This document shows, piece after piece, positions 48,097-59,568 of a stretch of 64,000 nt of DNA; position 1 is the stretch's first letter; every line of letters begins with the position of its first letter. The stretch covers positions 34,502,479 to 34,566,478 of the forward strand of contig JACGWO010000005.1 in assembly GCA_034509735.1 (NCBI GenBank), written 5' to 3'. Origin of the DNA: Sesamum alatum (Eukaryota; Streptophyta; Magnoliopsida; Lamiales; Pedaliaceae). The notes below the pieces were generated by a model. It saw nothing but the letters and a program-made list of their open reading frames with translations, had not been told where the DNA came from and did not search any database. Made by a program: the position numbers and the translations under genes.

Positions 48097-49004
48097 CAAT
48101 GTTCTAAAGACAAATTGAATCGGTCGGTCGGACTGATTGAATCGTCACTTAATTCATAAATCGGTTCGATGAACTCAGCCTCGTTCTGATTCTTGAAAAT
48201 CACTCCAACCGTCGATTGAGTCGGTGACTCAATTAATCTGGTTTTAAATCAGGTGAACTGATATATTCATTAATTTTTCTAAAATTTTCAAAAATTGATA
48301 CAATTTGAAATTGAATACATAACATCTCGTATGAAATTGAGTGCAATAACAACGAACCAACATTCACATTATAATAATTATTTGAATAATATATTAATAA
48401 ATGAACAAAATAATCTAATTATTTATTTTTTATCTTCCTATGATTACCTAAGTTGCTAATTAAATTATAGTTAATAGAATAAGCTTATATATTATTTTAA
48501 AAATAGGGGATGCTAACTATATATATTAATAAATAGCAATAAATAAATTGAACTTAATGTGATATTTATCATCGATTGACTTATTACTGACTTATTATAG
48601 GTCAACCGAATCTTTTTATGAACAAACTACCGTTATATATCGTCACACGTTAATGCATGAGAACGGGTACATCTTCACCGTTATAAGAGTAATTTAGCCA
48701 TAAAAGATTTATTTGACCTGCATTAAGTTATTAACAAGTCAATTGATGGTAAATATTGATTTTCATTCAGTTATACAAAAGCAAACCTCAGGAGTACTAG
48801 ATATAATTTTTCAAACCACAAGGTGTTTATGTGTAATTACACCAAATCTCAAAAGAGGAGAGTGTAATTATCTCTTTTTATTATAATATAATTACGACAT
48901 CATTAATTTGACCACAATCTGCCCGACGGTTAAATCAATGATTCTTAACCCAATTAATTTTCCGATTCGATCGCGGGTTAAGATTTCAATTTTCAAAACA
49001 TTAG
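48097..49004. mobile_element. hAT-like element with caatgttctaaaga-type ends
   Basis: The left end is ccaatgttctaaagacaaat followed by gaatcggtcggtcgg. The reverse complement of the right end is ctaatgttttgaaaattg, with ccgcgatcgaatcgg further in. Similar ends with tandem tcgg motifs are known in plant hAT derivatives. About 0.9 kb, non-coding. Sequence at about 48780-48880 (aaacctcaggag, tgtaattacaccaaatctc) resembles the MITE family above, so a second element may be nested inside. Confidence 0.45.
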
Positions 49005-49149
49005 TTTGGAGAGAGGGTGATTTAGGTGTGCAAGGAGATTAATAGAAAGAGTAGTAATTTAGTTAATGTTAATATGATTATATATAAATTAAAAATTAAT
49101 CCAAACGGGGCCTAGACGCTCCAGCCCAGTGCCAAGAGCGATCATAATT

Positions 49150-49163
49150 TATAGCCGTTATAG
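49150..49163 (-). promoter_or_regulatory. MSA-like (AACGG) cell-cycle promoter motif
   Basis: The minus strand reads tataacggctat at 49152-49163, fitting the AACGG core of mitosis-specific activator elements bound by three-repeat MYB factors. A second core (ccgtt, 49258-49262) is nearby. It is placed 130-240 bases before the kinesin start codon. The motif is short and can occur by chance. Confidence 0.35.
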
Positions 49164-49275
49164 AATTGGACGCTGAGATTTGCTCCAATTTCAAACTCCG
49201 CTTTCTTTTCCGATTTGATTAAATTTCAAACTTGCTCCTTTTTTGTCCTCCCCCTTACCGTTCACCATTTCTTTC

Positions 49276-49279
<4 letters not shown>

Positions 49280-49313
<34 letters not shown>
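49280..49313. repeat. (TC)17 tract in the probable kinesin 5' UTR or promoter
   Basis: Uninterrupted TC dinucleotides end 76 bases before the start codon at 49390. CT-rich tracts are common around plant transcription starts. Confidence 0.9.
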
Positions 49314-49317
<4 letters not shown>

Positions 49318-49389
49318 GCTCTGAAACACTCTGAGTTTACTCCGTGGATCTCTGAATCAAGCGAGGAGCACATGTTTTTCGCTGTAAAA

Positions 49390-52300
49390 ATGGATGGTAT
49401 TTCTCTTTCTCTCTCTCTTTTACACTTGTACGCACACAGAGATAGACACACTCGCATACGGGGAGTCATGGGGAGATGGGTGTGGTTGTATAGTAATGTT
49501 TGTGGTGTTGTATGTTAAACTTTTGCAGATCAAACCCTAGATACCCTGTGTTCGGAATTCGATCAGGCGGTGACTCTTTCCGGTCAGAGTAATGGTTCGC
49601 ATTCATTTGTCCCGTTCTTTGAACTTTTTTCTTTTGTAATATTTGGGTGCAGTGACCGAAGCGTTGATCCGGTTTTCAATTATTTTTTCTGATTGTAATT
49701 GATGCAGATGAAACGGTAGAGACACCGAAGCAAGACGCGGGTTCGTTCTCTTCTTCTTTTGTTAATTATTATGAATTTCAGAAATTACGGAATCTTGGGT
49801 TCGTCAAGATAATTGTTGACCCGAGTCTTTTTTGTGCTCTTATCAACTTTTTCGCTCCCAAGAAAAACCCAAGTTAATGATTTCATGGGGTTGAAATTCA
49901 GTCCAGTGACATCGGTTGGATTAAAGAAAATTGAAAATTTTAGAGAAAATTTAAAATAATAGTTAGTTGAATTTTGTGAAGATGGATTATTGTTATTATT
50001 AAACACTTATTTTCTGTTTTTGGGAATTATTAGCAGGACAATTTGGAGGAAATAGTCATTTAGTGGATATGAGTGATACCTCTAATGACACCCAAGAAAA
50101 TCTGGGGCAGACTCTTCCAATATTTCAGAAAATTGAAGATCTCAGCAGCAAAGTACAGGTAAGTAGTTGATTAGGGACAAAATTTTAATTCGGAAAGTCC
50201 TTTTTCTGTATTTGAACCCTAGTTTTACTTTACTTTCAGATTATTAGGAAGGAACATGCACTTTTGTGCAATGAAGTAAAGGGCATAACTGCTGATTCTT
50301 TACTTGGCTCCGAAGCTTTCTCTGCTCTTCAGAATATTAGTGAGTCAACTCTTCTGAATGATCTTTTTGCACGTTGAGATTTCTTAAGGAGTTTTGGTCT
50401 GTAACTGATAGTCTGTGTGATGTATATCATTCAATTTTAGGCACGGAACATGAACTTCTGAAAAAGAAGTACCATGAAGAGTGTGAATTACTGAAAAAGA
50501 AGTATCTTGAAGAATGCTCTGAAAGAAAGAAGCTTTACAATGAGGTGATTGAACTCAAAGGAAATATTAGAGTCTTTTGTCGGTGTAGGCCACTGAAACA
50601 AGATGAAATTGCAAATGGTTCCACTTCAGTCGTCGAGTTTGACTCATCTCAGGAGAATGAGCTACAGATCACTTGCTCTGATTCTTCCAGGAAGCAATTC
50701 AAGTTTGATCATGTATTCAGACCAGAGGACAACCAAGGTAATTTTCAAAGAAGACATTTTCTTTTAAGCTGCTGCCCTCATCTTTTTACTATTCTTCCAC
50801 TACCTACAATATTGAAGTCATGTTATTTCTGAAGTACAGAGGCTATCTTTGCACAAACTCTGCCTATAGTGACCTCTGTCTTGGATGGCTACAACGTCTG
50901 CATATTTGCCTATGGACAGACAGGTACAGGAAAGACATACACAATGGAAGGAACACCAGAGAATAGGGGGGTAAACTACAGGACATTGGATGAGCTTTTT
51001 AGAATATCTAATGAGAGGAGCAGCATTATGAGATACGAATTATCTGTAAGCATGTTAGAGGTTTACAATGAAAAGATAAGGGATCTCCTGGTTGAGAACT
51101 CGAACCAACCGGTGAAGAAGTAAGTTTCCGTCAATCTTGGCCAACTTGCCTTTTCTTTTGATTTTTGCAATCATTGTTCCCCTAGGTTGTGATTGATCGT
51201 CTTCTGTGGATCCATTTCCTTTCAGCACAAGAGGTATTAGAAGGCAAAAGTTTATACATAGTAGTGCTCATGTGTTCAATGTTGATCCTGCTCGAGCTCT
51301 GATGAGCTATGACCCCAGCTGGATAAATGATTTGAAATTTCTTTATGAACTCTGTGTTCCACATTTTTTTCCATTTTTTTTGTGGATAGGACCTCTGAAG
51401 TAGTTGCTTGAGGCAGTTTTTTTATCCAAAGTTTAAATCTCTGTCTGCTGTATGCCCTATGGTAGTAACCATAAATGAGCAAACAGGACTTGGAATGACT
51501 GATAACTTATTCGAAAATCAGTCACTTTTTATGCAAAATGGTTAATTATCAGCAAATGCAGGTTGGAGATAAAGCAGTCAGCTGAGGGTACGCAAGAAGT
51601 CCCTGGACTTGTTGAGGCTCGTGTTTATGGTACAGAGGAGGTATGGAGCCTACTCGCATTAGGAAGTCGAGTAAGATCTGTTGGATCAACCAATGCTAAT
51701 GAGCTAAGTAGCCGTTCTCACTGGTAATTATGAGCTCCTTTGCTATCTACCATGCTTTTTCTTGGTCTATTCATCTGATTCAGATCTCTGATTATTGGTT
51801 CGAATGCGTAGTCTCACTTAATGGAATTAATAAATATTCTATTTAATTCCTAAAATAATTGCAGCTTGTTGCGTGTGACTGTCATGGGAGAGAATTTAGT
51901 AAGTGAGCAAAGGACAAGAAGCCAATTGTGGCTGGTTGATCTGGCTGGAAGCGAGCGCGTTGGTAGGATTGAAGTTGAAGGTGATAGGTTGAAGGAATCC
52001 CAGTTTATAAATAAGTCCTTATCAGCGCTGGGGGATGTTATCTCCGCTCTTGCCTCCAAAACATCTCATGTTCCATACAGGCATCCGTTCCTTTTCTTCT
52101 TTGTGCGCTTACCTTTTTATACCATTGTGGCTATATATTATATTCCAATGTTATTTTCTAATTAGTTTATTTCGCTGCCAAGCAGGAATTCAAAACTCAC
52201 ACATATGCTGCAAAGTTCTCTAGGTGAGTTACTTGAATGTTTCTATTGTTTTAGCTTAACACTTTTTTAGTTGTGACAAACCCTTTCTTCCACCAGGATA

Positions 52301-53809
52301 TTGTGTACTTTACATGCATTTCTAGATAAGGATTTCGCTAAATAGCAGTAAACGTTGAAGTAGTTTTGTAATTATTTTTTATGGTTTACTACACTATAGA
52401 AATGCAATCTTGATTGAATATTCTGTAATGGAGAAGAAGTGGTTTTCTTCATATAGCTTTTTGAATATTACTAACACCCAGGGAAATTTAATGCAGGAGG
52501 AGATTGTAAGACTTTGATGTTTGTTCAAATTAGCCCAAATGCGGCCGACTTAGGAGAAACCCTTTGTTCCTTGAATTTTGCAAGCCGTGTCCGAGGTGTT
52601 GAACATGGGCCTGCTCGGAGACAGACAGATCACACGGAGCTGTTAAAATACAAGCAGCTTGTATGAAGCACAAATCCAATCTGAGAATCCTTGCTTTTCC
52701 TACATTGACTAAAAATGTCCTCCAACTAATCTTCCTTCTGTTTTTTGTTTCAATTTTATGTATGAACAGGCAGAAAAAGCAAAACAAGATGAGAAAGAAA
52801 CCAAAAAGTTGCAGGAGAGTTTGCAGTCTTTGCAATTAAGGCTAGCAGCTCGAGAACACATTTGCAGAAATCTTCAAGAAAAGGTAGGAATACAAGTGGA
52901 ACATCTGAAAAGTTTTCGCCGGAAATAAACTGGTGAAGTATAGATTAATTACCGTAGTAAAATGTAGCCTTCTATTTTAAAGTGTTTAATTGTTCTCTTT
53001 GTGACCTATGTTACAAGTCTGAACTGCAAATCTATTTCTGAGAGATTACTTGAAAACAGGTCCGAGATCTTGAAAGTCAATTAGCAGAGGAAAGGAAAGC
53101 AAGATTGAAACAGGAAAACAGAGTGTTGGCCTCGATTTCTACTCAGTCAGCTTTATCAACGTCAAACCAAGCACAGAAGACCTCAACAGATAGAAAGCCA
53201 CCCCTTGCTCCATCAAAGATGAGGTTACCGTTACGAAGAATTACAAATTTTGTACCCATCCCATCTCCTGTTCCCTCAAACAAACCCAGGATGTCTGTTC
53301 TACCAGTTGTGGATGAAGATAAAGAGAATACATCGAGTACATTACAGAAAGAAACCAAGGCAAGGCCGACTTTGAAACCAAGACGAGGCTCAATTGCTGT
53401 ACGACCAAATCCTCCTGCATCATCAAGTCAGGTTCTTCAACCCAAACGAAGGGCTTCCATTGCAACTATCCGCCCGGAATCCAATACAAACTTGGCAACT
53501 CCACTTCACAGCTCTACTACATCAAGGAATGACCGTGCGATGGGCCGACAGTCGTTTGTGTGGGATCCACAAAGAGTATGGAGAACATCAAGAGTATCCT
53601 CCCCATTGCAACAGTCGAGGGAGCTGTCAAGTGCAACAATGGAGGCAACGCCCATTGCCCAAAGGAGTAGTAAATTTAAAGGAAGTCCTCCTTCGCAGGC
53701 AGGTTCGTGGAGGCCTAAGCATCCGACGGTCGTAGCACTACATAAGAAGCACCTGGTCTGGAGTCCTCTGAAGTTGAGAGGCATGAAAAGCAACAACTGG
53801 AAGTCATAA
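49390..53809 (+). CDS. KIN14S: Kinesin-14 motor, KIN-14S-like
   Basis: Thirteen coding exons: 49390-49396, 49529-49588, 49708-49740, 50037-50158, 50240-50339, 50441-50737, 50840-51119, 51562-51723, 51865-52080, 52186-52223, 52497-52660, 52770-52883, 53060-53809, summing to 780 residues. A short N-terminus and coiled coil precede the neck ([20 protein letters not shown], about 139-158), the kinesin-14 arrangement of minus-end motors. Motor motifs: P-loop GQTGTGKT (232-239), [11 protein letters not shown], switch I SSRSH, switch [11 protein letters not shown], and VPYRNSKLT. A second coiled coil ([15 protein letters not shown]) and a basic Ser/Pro-rich tail with [16 protein letters not shown] follow; this tail and the length point to KIN-14S. 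It moves along microtubules toward minus ends; cargo is unknown. Oddities: the first coding exon has 7 bases, intron 9 begins GC, and a 33-base duplication precedes the neck. Confidence 0.93.
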
Positions 53810-54186
53810 TTTGTCCACTGGAACAACACATTTCAGAATTTGTATACTTTCTGTTAGATATCTTCATTTCTTACCGGATTTGTCAGAGATGTATGCTGCT
53901 TGCTTACTGATGTGTTAAACCTTTCTGATGATCCAACAGTTGGGCAATTTACAAAGTGCATACATATGCACATGCTATTCTTAGCAATTTGACATAAATG
54001 TTGAACAAATTCTTGCAGTCTGTTTCAAAACAAACTATTTCTCTTATATTTTTGAAGCACATTTTAGATTTAAGAATGTATTTGATTGAATATTGTTTAC
54101 TGACACCGAAAAACTCTCTATTTAAAATAGTCACTGCAAAGAATGTTCATCATAGAAGTCGAAAAAAGAATGGAAGCATATGATAA
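53810..54186. other. 3' flank of the kinesin gene
   Basis: Probably 3' UTR and downstream sequence. Two short overlapping open frames on opposite strands have no family resemblance. Confidence 0.5.
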
Positions 54187-54450
54187 AGGGTTTAACTATA
54201 GTTAGATTCTCTCTGAAAATGTGAGATTGCACGTTTTTCTCATAAAAACTTGAGAACTATATTGAGAACCCCTTTTCGAAATACTTTGTTTACTGATAGT
54301 CAATCATACTCTTGTTGTTAGAGTTGTGGACAAAAAAATGCTAAAGTCATCAAAATGTGTTTATATTTTATTAACCATATTGCTCTTGGTAATGCATTGA
54401 AGTTTTAGGTTTGAAAATGTAACGTCATATAGTGAAAGCAAGTAAATGTA
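54187..54450. repeat. Relative of the 35.9 kb intronic MITE-like element
   Basis: Shares ordered phrases with 35877-36185: tctgaaaat.tgaga, cataaaaacttgagaa, ttttattaacca and tgaaaatgtaacgtc. The ends are eroded. Confidence 0.4.
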
Positions 54451-55554
54451 TCAACATACTTATTATTGATTTATAATAGTTTGAGATGACAGATACTTTT
54501 ATCATCCAAGGTTTGAATCAAGATGGACAAAAAATTATTATTTGTATTAATAGCATTTTTTCAAGTTATGGATTTTAAAATATCTTATAATATATATGTT
54601 TCTACCCACTTGAAGAATCGACCCAAGAGATAGAAAAGGAGCGATGGTTATTTACTGTAGATGAAAAGGGTTTGACAATAAAGCTTTCAAACTCTTTATT
54701 GAAATAAGATATAATCCACAAGAAAGGTTAATTTTAAAAAAAACTTCACGAGTGAGAAACTCTATGGAGTTTAAAGCTACTCAAGGGATGCTGAAAGATA
54801 AGGAAAATGCAATAAAAATTCTCGAGTAGGTCTTGTCGTGACCCTGCCTTAACCGATCCGCATTGCATGAAGAGGGCAAGTGACAAATCAAATCTCAAGA
54901 AATAATTCTCTTCAACCAATGATATCTTCAATGAAAACAGCTAGAATATGCCATGGATATCTTTCTTCGATAGACTTGGTCCATGTAGAAGATTGTTGCA
55001 TTACAAGACCAACAGTCAAACAGAGGCATGTCCAAGATATCCATGTGTGTTTAAGAGAAGTGGCAAATCATCGCCCACTTAGCTATATTGGTTTTGTTTT
55101 ATTTTCAATTTTTGGTTTGCAGTGGGAAATGTGTGTTTTTAATTTTGTATAAGTTTTTGTTGAAAATGAGAATATATTTGGATTCATTGATGAAATTGTA
55201 CCTTTTGTTGTTTCTTGTTAATAGTGTCAAATCACTCTATTTTCTTTGATGAAAATGATAGTTATATTTATATTGATTTAGAATGGTTAGTGATGTCATA
55301 TCAAAACATTATGAGAAAAATATATTTTTAGTTTATAAAATTAATGATTGCAAAAAATGATTATGTATGTAAATATACTTTTAAAAAAAAAGGAAAAAAG
55401 TAATGATTGAGATGAAAATGATCAAAATGTTTAATTATAATGAGTATATATATATATATAAAGAACCATGTTATTACTTTCATCAGTGTTTTGAAATTGA
55501 AAATGAAAATGAAACCAAACAAGGCATAATAGCTTGATCTCCTCTCAAATGAGA
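54451..55554. other. AT-rich intergenic sequence
   Basis: No gene seen. A 90-codon open frame at 54880-55152 has no recognisable domain. Confidence 0.45.
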
Positions 55555-56085
55555 CGTCACACAAACTTAATCATATCGTGTAGCAAAGTTTTAAAGGTGA
55601 AGACGTAGACTATAATCTTCACACAAACCGAATATGATGATGAAGATAAGATTCCGGCCTTGGGATGCCTGTTTGAGTCTATGAATGGACCTTCGGAGGT
55701 TATAAACATTTTGTTGCTCCTCTTTGAATGTAAAATCTTGAGTTTGACCTATATAAATATCTACCTCTATGAATCAATAAAGCAGTTCAGTCTTTACATC
55801 CATTTGTCGTATGTATTTCCTAGTCATAATTCATTGGTATCGCAAATAAGATCCTTATATTTTGTTGAGATACATAGAGTCCATCTCGAAATTCATGACT
55901 TAAGTCACTTTTCGACATTAATGTCAGACATTGTTTATTTCCAACACTTTTGGACTACTATCCAATTGATCGGTCAAAAGGGATATTTTGAGTACAAAAC
56001 TAACCAGTATGAAGGTTAACGAGTGGCACTCAAAGAATCTCTCAGTCTAACTGAGTGAGTAGATCTCCTATTCACTCTACATAAT
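55555..56085 (+). mobile_element. Probable LTR-retrotransposon LTR fragment
   Basis: A non-coding stretch whose wording (gaatcaataaagcagttcag, cgacattaatgtcagac, agtggcactcaaagaatctc, tgagtgagtagatctcc) resembles plant retrotransposon LTRs. The 119-codon open frame across it is not protein-like. No paired LTR or internal genes are present. Confidence 0.35.
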
Positions 56086-56089
56086 ATAT

Positions 56090-56385
56090 ATTAGTCGGAA
56101 ACGCATACTCGATGTGTGTACAAATACAATAATATTTTTATTAAATTAATAATTTATGATTAAAATAGAATTGATGAAAATAATAGAGAGAATAAATGAA
56201 TAAAAAAATCTATATATAAAGAAAAATATAGATGAGTGAGATAATAAGTGGTGGTGAAGTAGATACCTCAACATGAAAAGTGAAAAAACAAAATAATAAA
56301 TAAATTTTAAAATAAAAATAAGATTGACAGACCAAAAACTGAGGGACACCAAATTGGTGCTCTCCCTTAACAATAAGGTATATAT
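56090..56385 (+). repeat. AT-rich dispersed repeat, copy 2
   Basis: Same layout as 32935-33195: an early atgtgtgta motif, a long A-rich middle, and the tail acaccaaattggtgctctcc with aataaggtatatat. The tail contains the short palindrome accaaattggt. Confidence 0.45.
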
Positions 56386-56529
56386 ATACCTTAAAATATT
56401 GATTGCTATTTTTAAGACATCATATATATATATGTGTGTGTGTGGAAAGTTTAAAATCTTACAATATTGATTGTTTTTTAAGGCATTATATACATAGATA
56501 TTGGTTGACTAAAGATGAACTTTCCTTCT

Positions 56530-56780
56530 TTGGCTGCACACACACATATATGATATTTGAATACGGCACATTCGATGCATGAGAAAAAAAATAAAAAATA
56601 TGAATACTTAATATTATTTACTAAAACTTTTTATTATAAGAAAAATGATATATGAAAATAATTATGATAAAAATAAATAATTTTGAAAGAAAAAATTTAA
56701 AGGAAGAGATCAATGAGAAAAAGAAAAGCCATAAAAAGGGAGACACCATAGGGTGCTATCTCTTAATATACAGTATAGAT
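56530..56780 (+). repeat. AT-rich dispersed repeat, copy 3 (diverged)
   Basis: It starts with cacacacacatatatga and cattcgatgcatgag, then A-rich sequence, and ends gagacaccatagggtgctat with cttaatatacagtatagat. It directly abuts the Helitron-like element at 56782. Confidence 0.4.
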
Positions 56781-56781
56781 A

Positions 56782-57060
56782 TCTATACTATTATAAAAGC
56801 AAACCTTGTGGCGTATCAATTTTTGAATGTCCAAATTTGCCCTTCACTCCTTTTCTTTCCTTAAAAAAATTATTGATCAGAAAAGTAATTTTATTATTTT
56901 TTCCCCTCAACCCACTACTCCAAGTTTCTCTCACCCCACTTCATATTTCTTTCTTCTTACTAACTTTTTTTTTTCTCATTCCGTCATAATTTTTTTTTTC
57001 TTTTCATCTCACACAGTTTATTTTTATATGCTCGCGAGAATCGCGTGCAACAACGACTAA
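56782..57060 (+). mobile_element. Short non-autonomous Helitron-like element, copy B
   Basis: Starts a|tctatactattataaaagc, is 279 bp long, and ends with ctcgcgag..tcgcgtgc and cgactaa|t: TC start, GC-rich 3' palindrome and CTRR end inserted between A and T, as expected for Helitrons. It aligns with copy A at 9858-9583 throughout. No coding function; the open frame over it is repeat sequence. Confidence 0.72.
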
Positions 57061-57709
57061 TATAATATAAATAAATATCAAAAAATATGGTGTTAGAATG
57101 ATTTCCTAATTAAAATATAACTTTTCAATTATCAAGCAATCAATAAGAATATTTATTATAATAAAAAATTCAAAATTCTAAAAAATTAAAATTGAGTTAA
57201 AATTGTTCAGTTTTGATCAAAAGATCCCATTCAAATATATATATATATATATATTAATAGATAATAGATTACAGCCATAAATGCTGATTATAAGTTAATA
57301 GATAGCTAAACATGCTATTTATGTAGGTGGGTTACTCAAAATTATCATTTACTATAATTATCTATGAAATTTAATCTAAATCATCCCATAAAGTGCATAT
57401 TATATTTTGTGACAAAATATAAATTAATTAAGAATCAAAGATTATGCATGGCTAGTATAAAGTTCTTAAGAGAATTAATCGTAATTGATATAATATTCAC
57501 TTGTATTATGTATAAGTATAATTATTTTCTGATTTCTTTCCATTTAATTACACACAAAATCATCTGAATCATAATTCTAAGATATTATTCAAAAGCAAAA
57601 ATAAATACTACGAATCTTCCTCAATAGTTCTTTGGAATGCTAAAGATAATCTCAAATTAAATGTAATAATAATTAAATTGATTTAGACACCATATTATTT
57701 TTTTTTGGC
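57061..57709. other. AT-rich intergenic sequence upstream of the defensin-like gene
   Basis: No gene seen. Includes a (TA)n tract near 57236-57254. Confidence 0.5.
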
Positions 57710-57717
57710 TATATAAA
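57710..57717 (+). promoter_or_regulatory. TATA box of the defensin-like gene
   Basis: A perfect TATATAAA, followed by caccacccc, lies 50 bases before the start codon. That spacing fits a very short 5' UTR of roughly 20-25 bases. Confidence 0.65.
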
Positions 57718-57766
57718 CACCACCCCTTAATTCCATATGTCATTAAAATCATACAGAAAAATCAGC

Positions 57767-58694
57767 ATGGCCAGAGCAAAGTTTTCTCCATTTGTGATCC
57801 TCATTTTACTTTTCATTTTGCCAAAAGGTATACACAATTCTCCTATTTTTATTCAACATCATCTAAACTCAAATTCAATAAATTCTTAAATGTTTGTTTG
57901 TGTTTTTATTTTTAATTTTATGTTTTCAGTAGAAAATATACATATATATATATATATTATAGTGTGATATCAAATCAATATATATATATATTCGATGAAA
58001 ATATGTATAAACAAACATGCTTTAATTTTAATTACTGTTTCAAAAACTAAAAACTGAAAATGAGAGCATAAGCATAGGGCCGTCTGTTTGTATTTTCATT
58101 TTCAATTTTCAGTGAAAAATATGTATTTTTATCTTGTATAGGTTTTTGTGCAAAATGTAAATATGTTTGGATTACTTAATGAGATTGTATTTTATATTAA
58201 ACATGCTGTTAGATTAATACATTTTCAATAAGAATACGTGCAAATAAATTGTTTTTCACTTTAATTACTACTTCAAAAAACAAATCCAAAAATAAAAACA
58301 CAAACACATCTTGATATCACATTCACACGTGTCTTATATGAGTCCAACTTTTAGATTGTAATTCAGTACGCATCAATCTCTCATTGGTATGATACGAAAA
58401 GCATGACAAGAAATCCACACTGTATGTGTTTACGTGATAATTAAACTTGCATGTATGTCTAACACAATACAGTACAAAAAACTTATATTTTGGTATTAAT
58501 CTTCATCAGATTCAAACGTCGTGGTCGTGGAGGGAGCATTGACATGTTGCTACGACAACCATATTGGCAGCTGCGTGCCCGGTCAAGATGACCAAAGGTG
58601 TGACAGTTTGTGCAAAGAGAATTGCACCAAAGGAGGCTTCTGCAAAGTTTTCAGTCACAAACCCCCAAACCATTATTGTCATTGCTATTGTTGA
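57767..58694 (+). CDS. Defensin-like secreted cysteine-rich peptide
   Basis: Two exons, 57767-57827 and 58510-58694, joined in phase 1, give 81 residues. Exon 1 encodes a hydrophobic secretion signal (MARAKFSPFVILILLFILPK) and exon 2 the mature peptide, the standard two-exon layout of plant defensin-like genes. The mature part has ten cysteines: TCCYDNHIGSC, RCDSLCKENC, TKGGFC, and the end YCHCYC. The CCx(n)GxC start, ECTKGGFC-like core and CHCYC end match the DEFL 20-29 group of Arabidopsis as I recall it. Such peptides are secreted and act in defence or in reproductive signalling; which one cannot be read from sequence. A TATA box lies at 57710. The 682-base intron is repeat-like and AT-rich. 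The gene is isolated among transposon remnants. Confidence 0.85.
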
Positions 58695-59360
58695 TCAGTC
58701 TATTTTCCCATGCTCCAATAATTACTTTAACCCACAACTATATAAAAAAAAATTAATCTACCTATTATATACTTTTTCATGAATTTTACAAGTTATGGTG
58801 TATAATAGGGATAATTATGTTTATACCCTGATGATATATGGTCTATTTATATAAATTACTTCTATTTACGTACGATGTGTTTTTTTCATGAATTTTGCAA
58901 ATTGTGGTATATAGTATCATAAAACATAGAATAATGATTGATTCGTGTAAGATTTATCCGTTAAATGGTTATTGTTGGGATTTTACCTTTACAGTGAGCT
59001 CAAGAAGAATAAAAATAAAGGATCATGATACACAACCTAAACCAATCAATTATTACAAGATATACAAAGGTAATATATATAAATATTAACAATAAAAAAG
59101 AAAAGAGGTAAGAACGCCGAACGCGGCTCAGATCCTCCTATCTGACGGAGGAGGTCCCATAATTTCCACCAAGAAAATTTCGACAACCACAAAACACGGT
59201 TGCTCCAATAGTTATGTAATAACAATGGTATTTTATATTTTGTTTTTGAAAATATTAATACATGATTACATCAATGTCTTAAGAAACTGTGCAATTCATC
59301 GGTTTAATCAATACATCAATATAATCGAGAACAATGAAATAAATTACAATAAAATTGTAC
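58695..59360. other. Intergenic, no gene recognised
   Basis: A fragment near 58808-58870 (ataattatgtttataccctg, then gtctatttatataaattact) resembles the left end of the MITE at 60039. Confidence 0.45.
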
Positions 59361-59568
59361 AAATTGAGGCCCATGACTCTAAGGTTATAGGTTCGAACCC
59401 TGCGCCGTGGGGTGTTGTTTTACTTTAATAGTAGGTGTTGATTAGATATGATTATTTGATATTGGTGATCAATATATGACTGTTATAGCTGTTTTGATAT
59501 TGATAATTGTAATCGATTTATTAAAATAATAAGAGCTCATCACTTCCACTTCAAAAAGATATTATGAA
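59361..59568 (+). mobile_element. SINE relative, 5' shortened
   Basis: A B box ggttcgaaccc sits in the same setting as the SINE at 32283 (catgactctaaggttatag against catgaccttagaggttatag), followed by the shared phrases ttactttaatagtaggtgttg and gataattgtaat, and the end cttccacttcaaaaaga. The A box is not clear. Confidence 0.6.

Noticed and set aside
49191..49469. 92-codon frame with Arg-Glu repeats
   Set aside because: Produced by the (TC)n tract read on the minus strand.
52882..53830. Minus-strand and alternative-frame open frames over the kinesin tail (up to 113 codons)
   Set aside because: They overlap the long last kinesin exon, which has the family motif [11 protein letters not shown].
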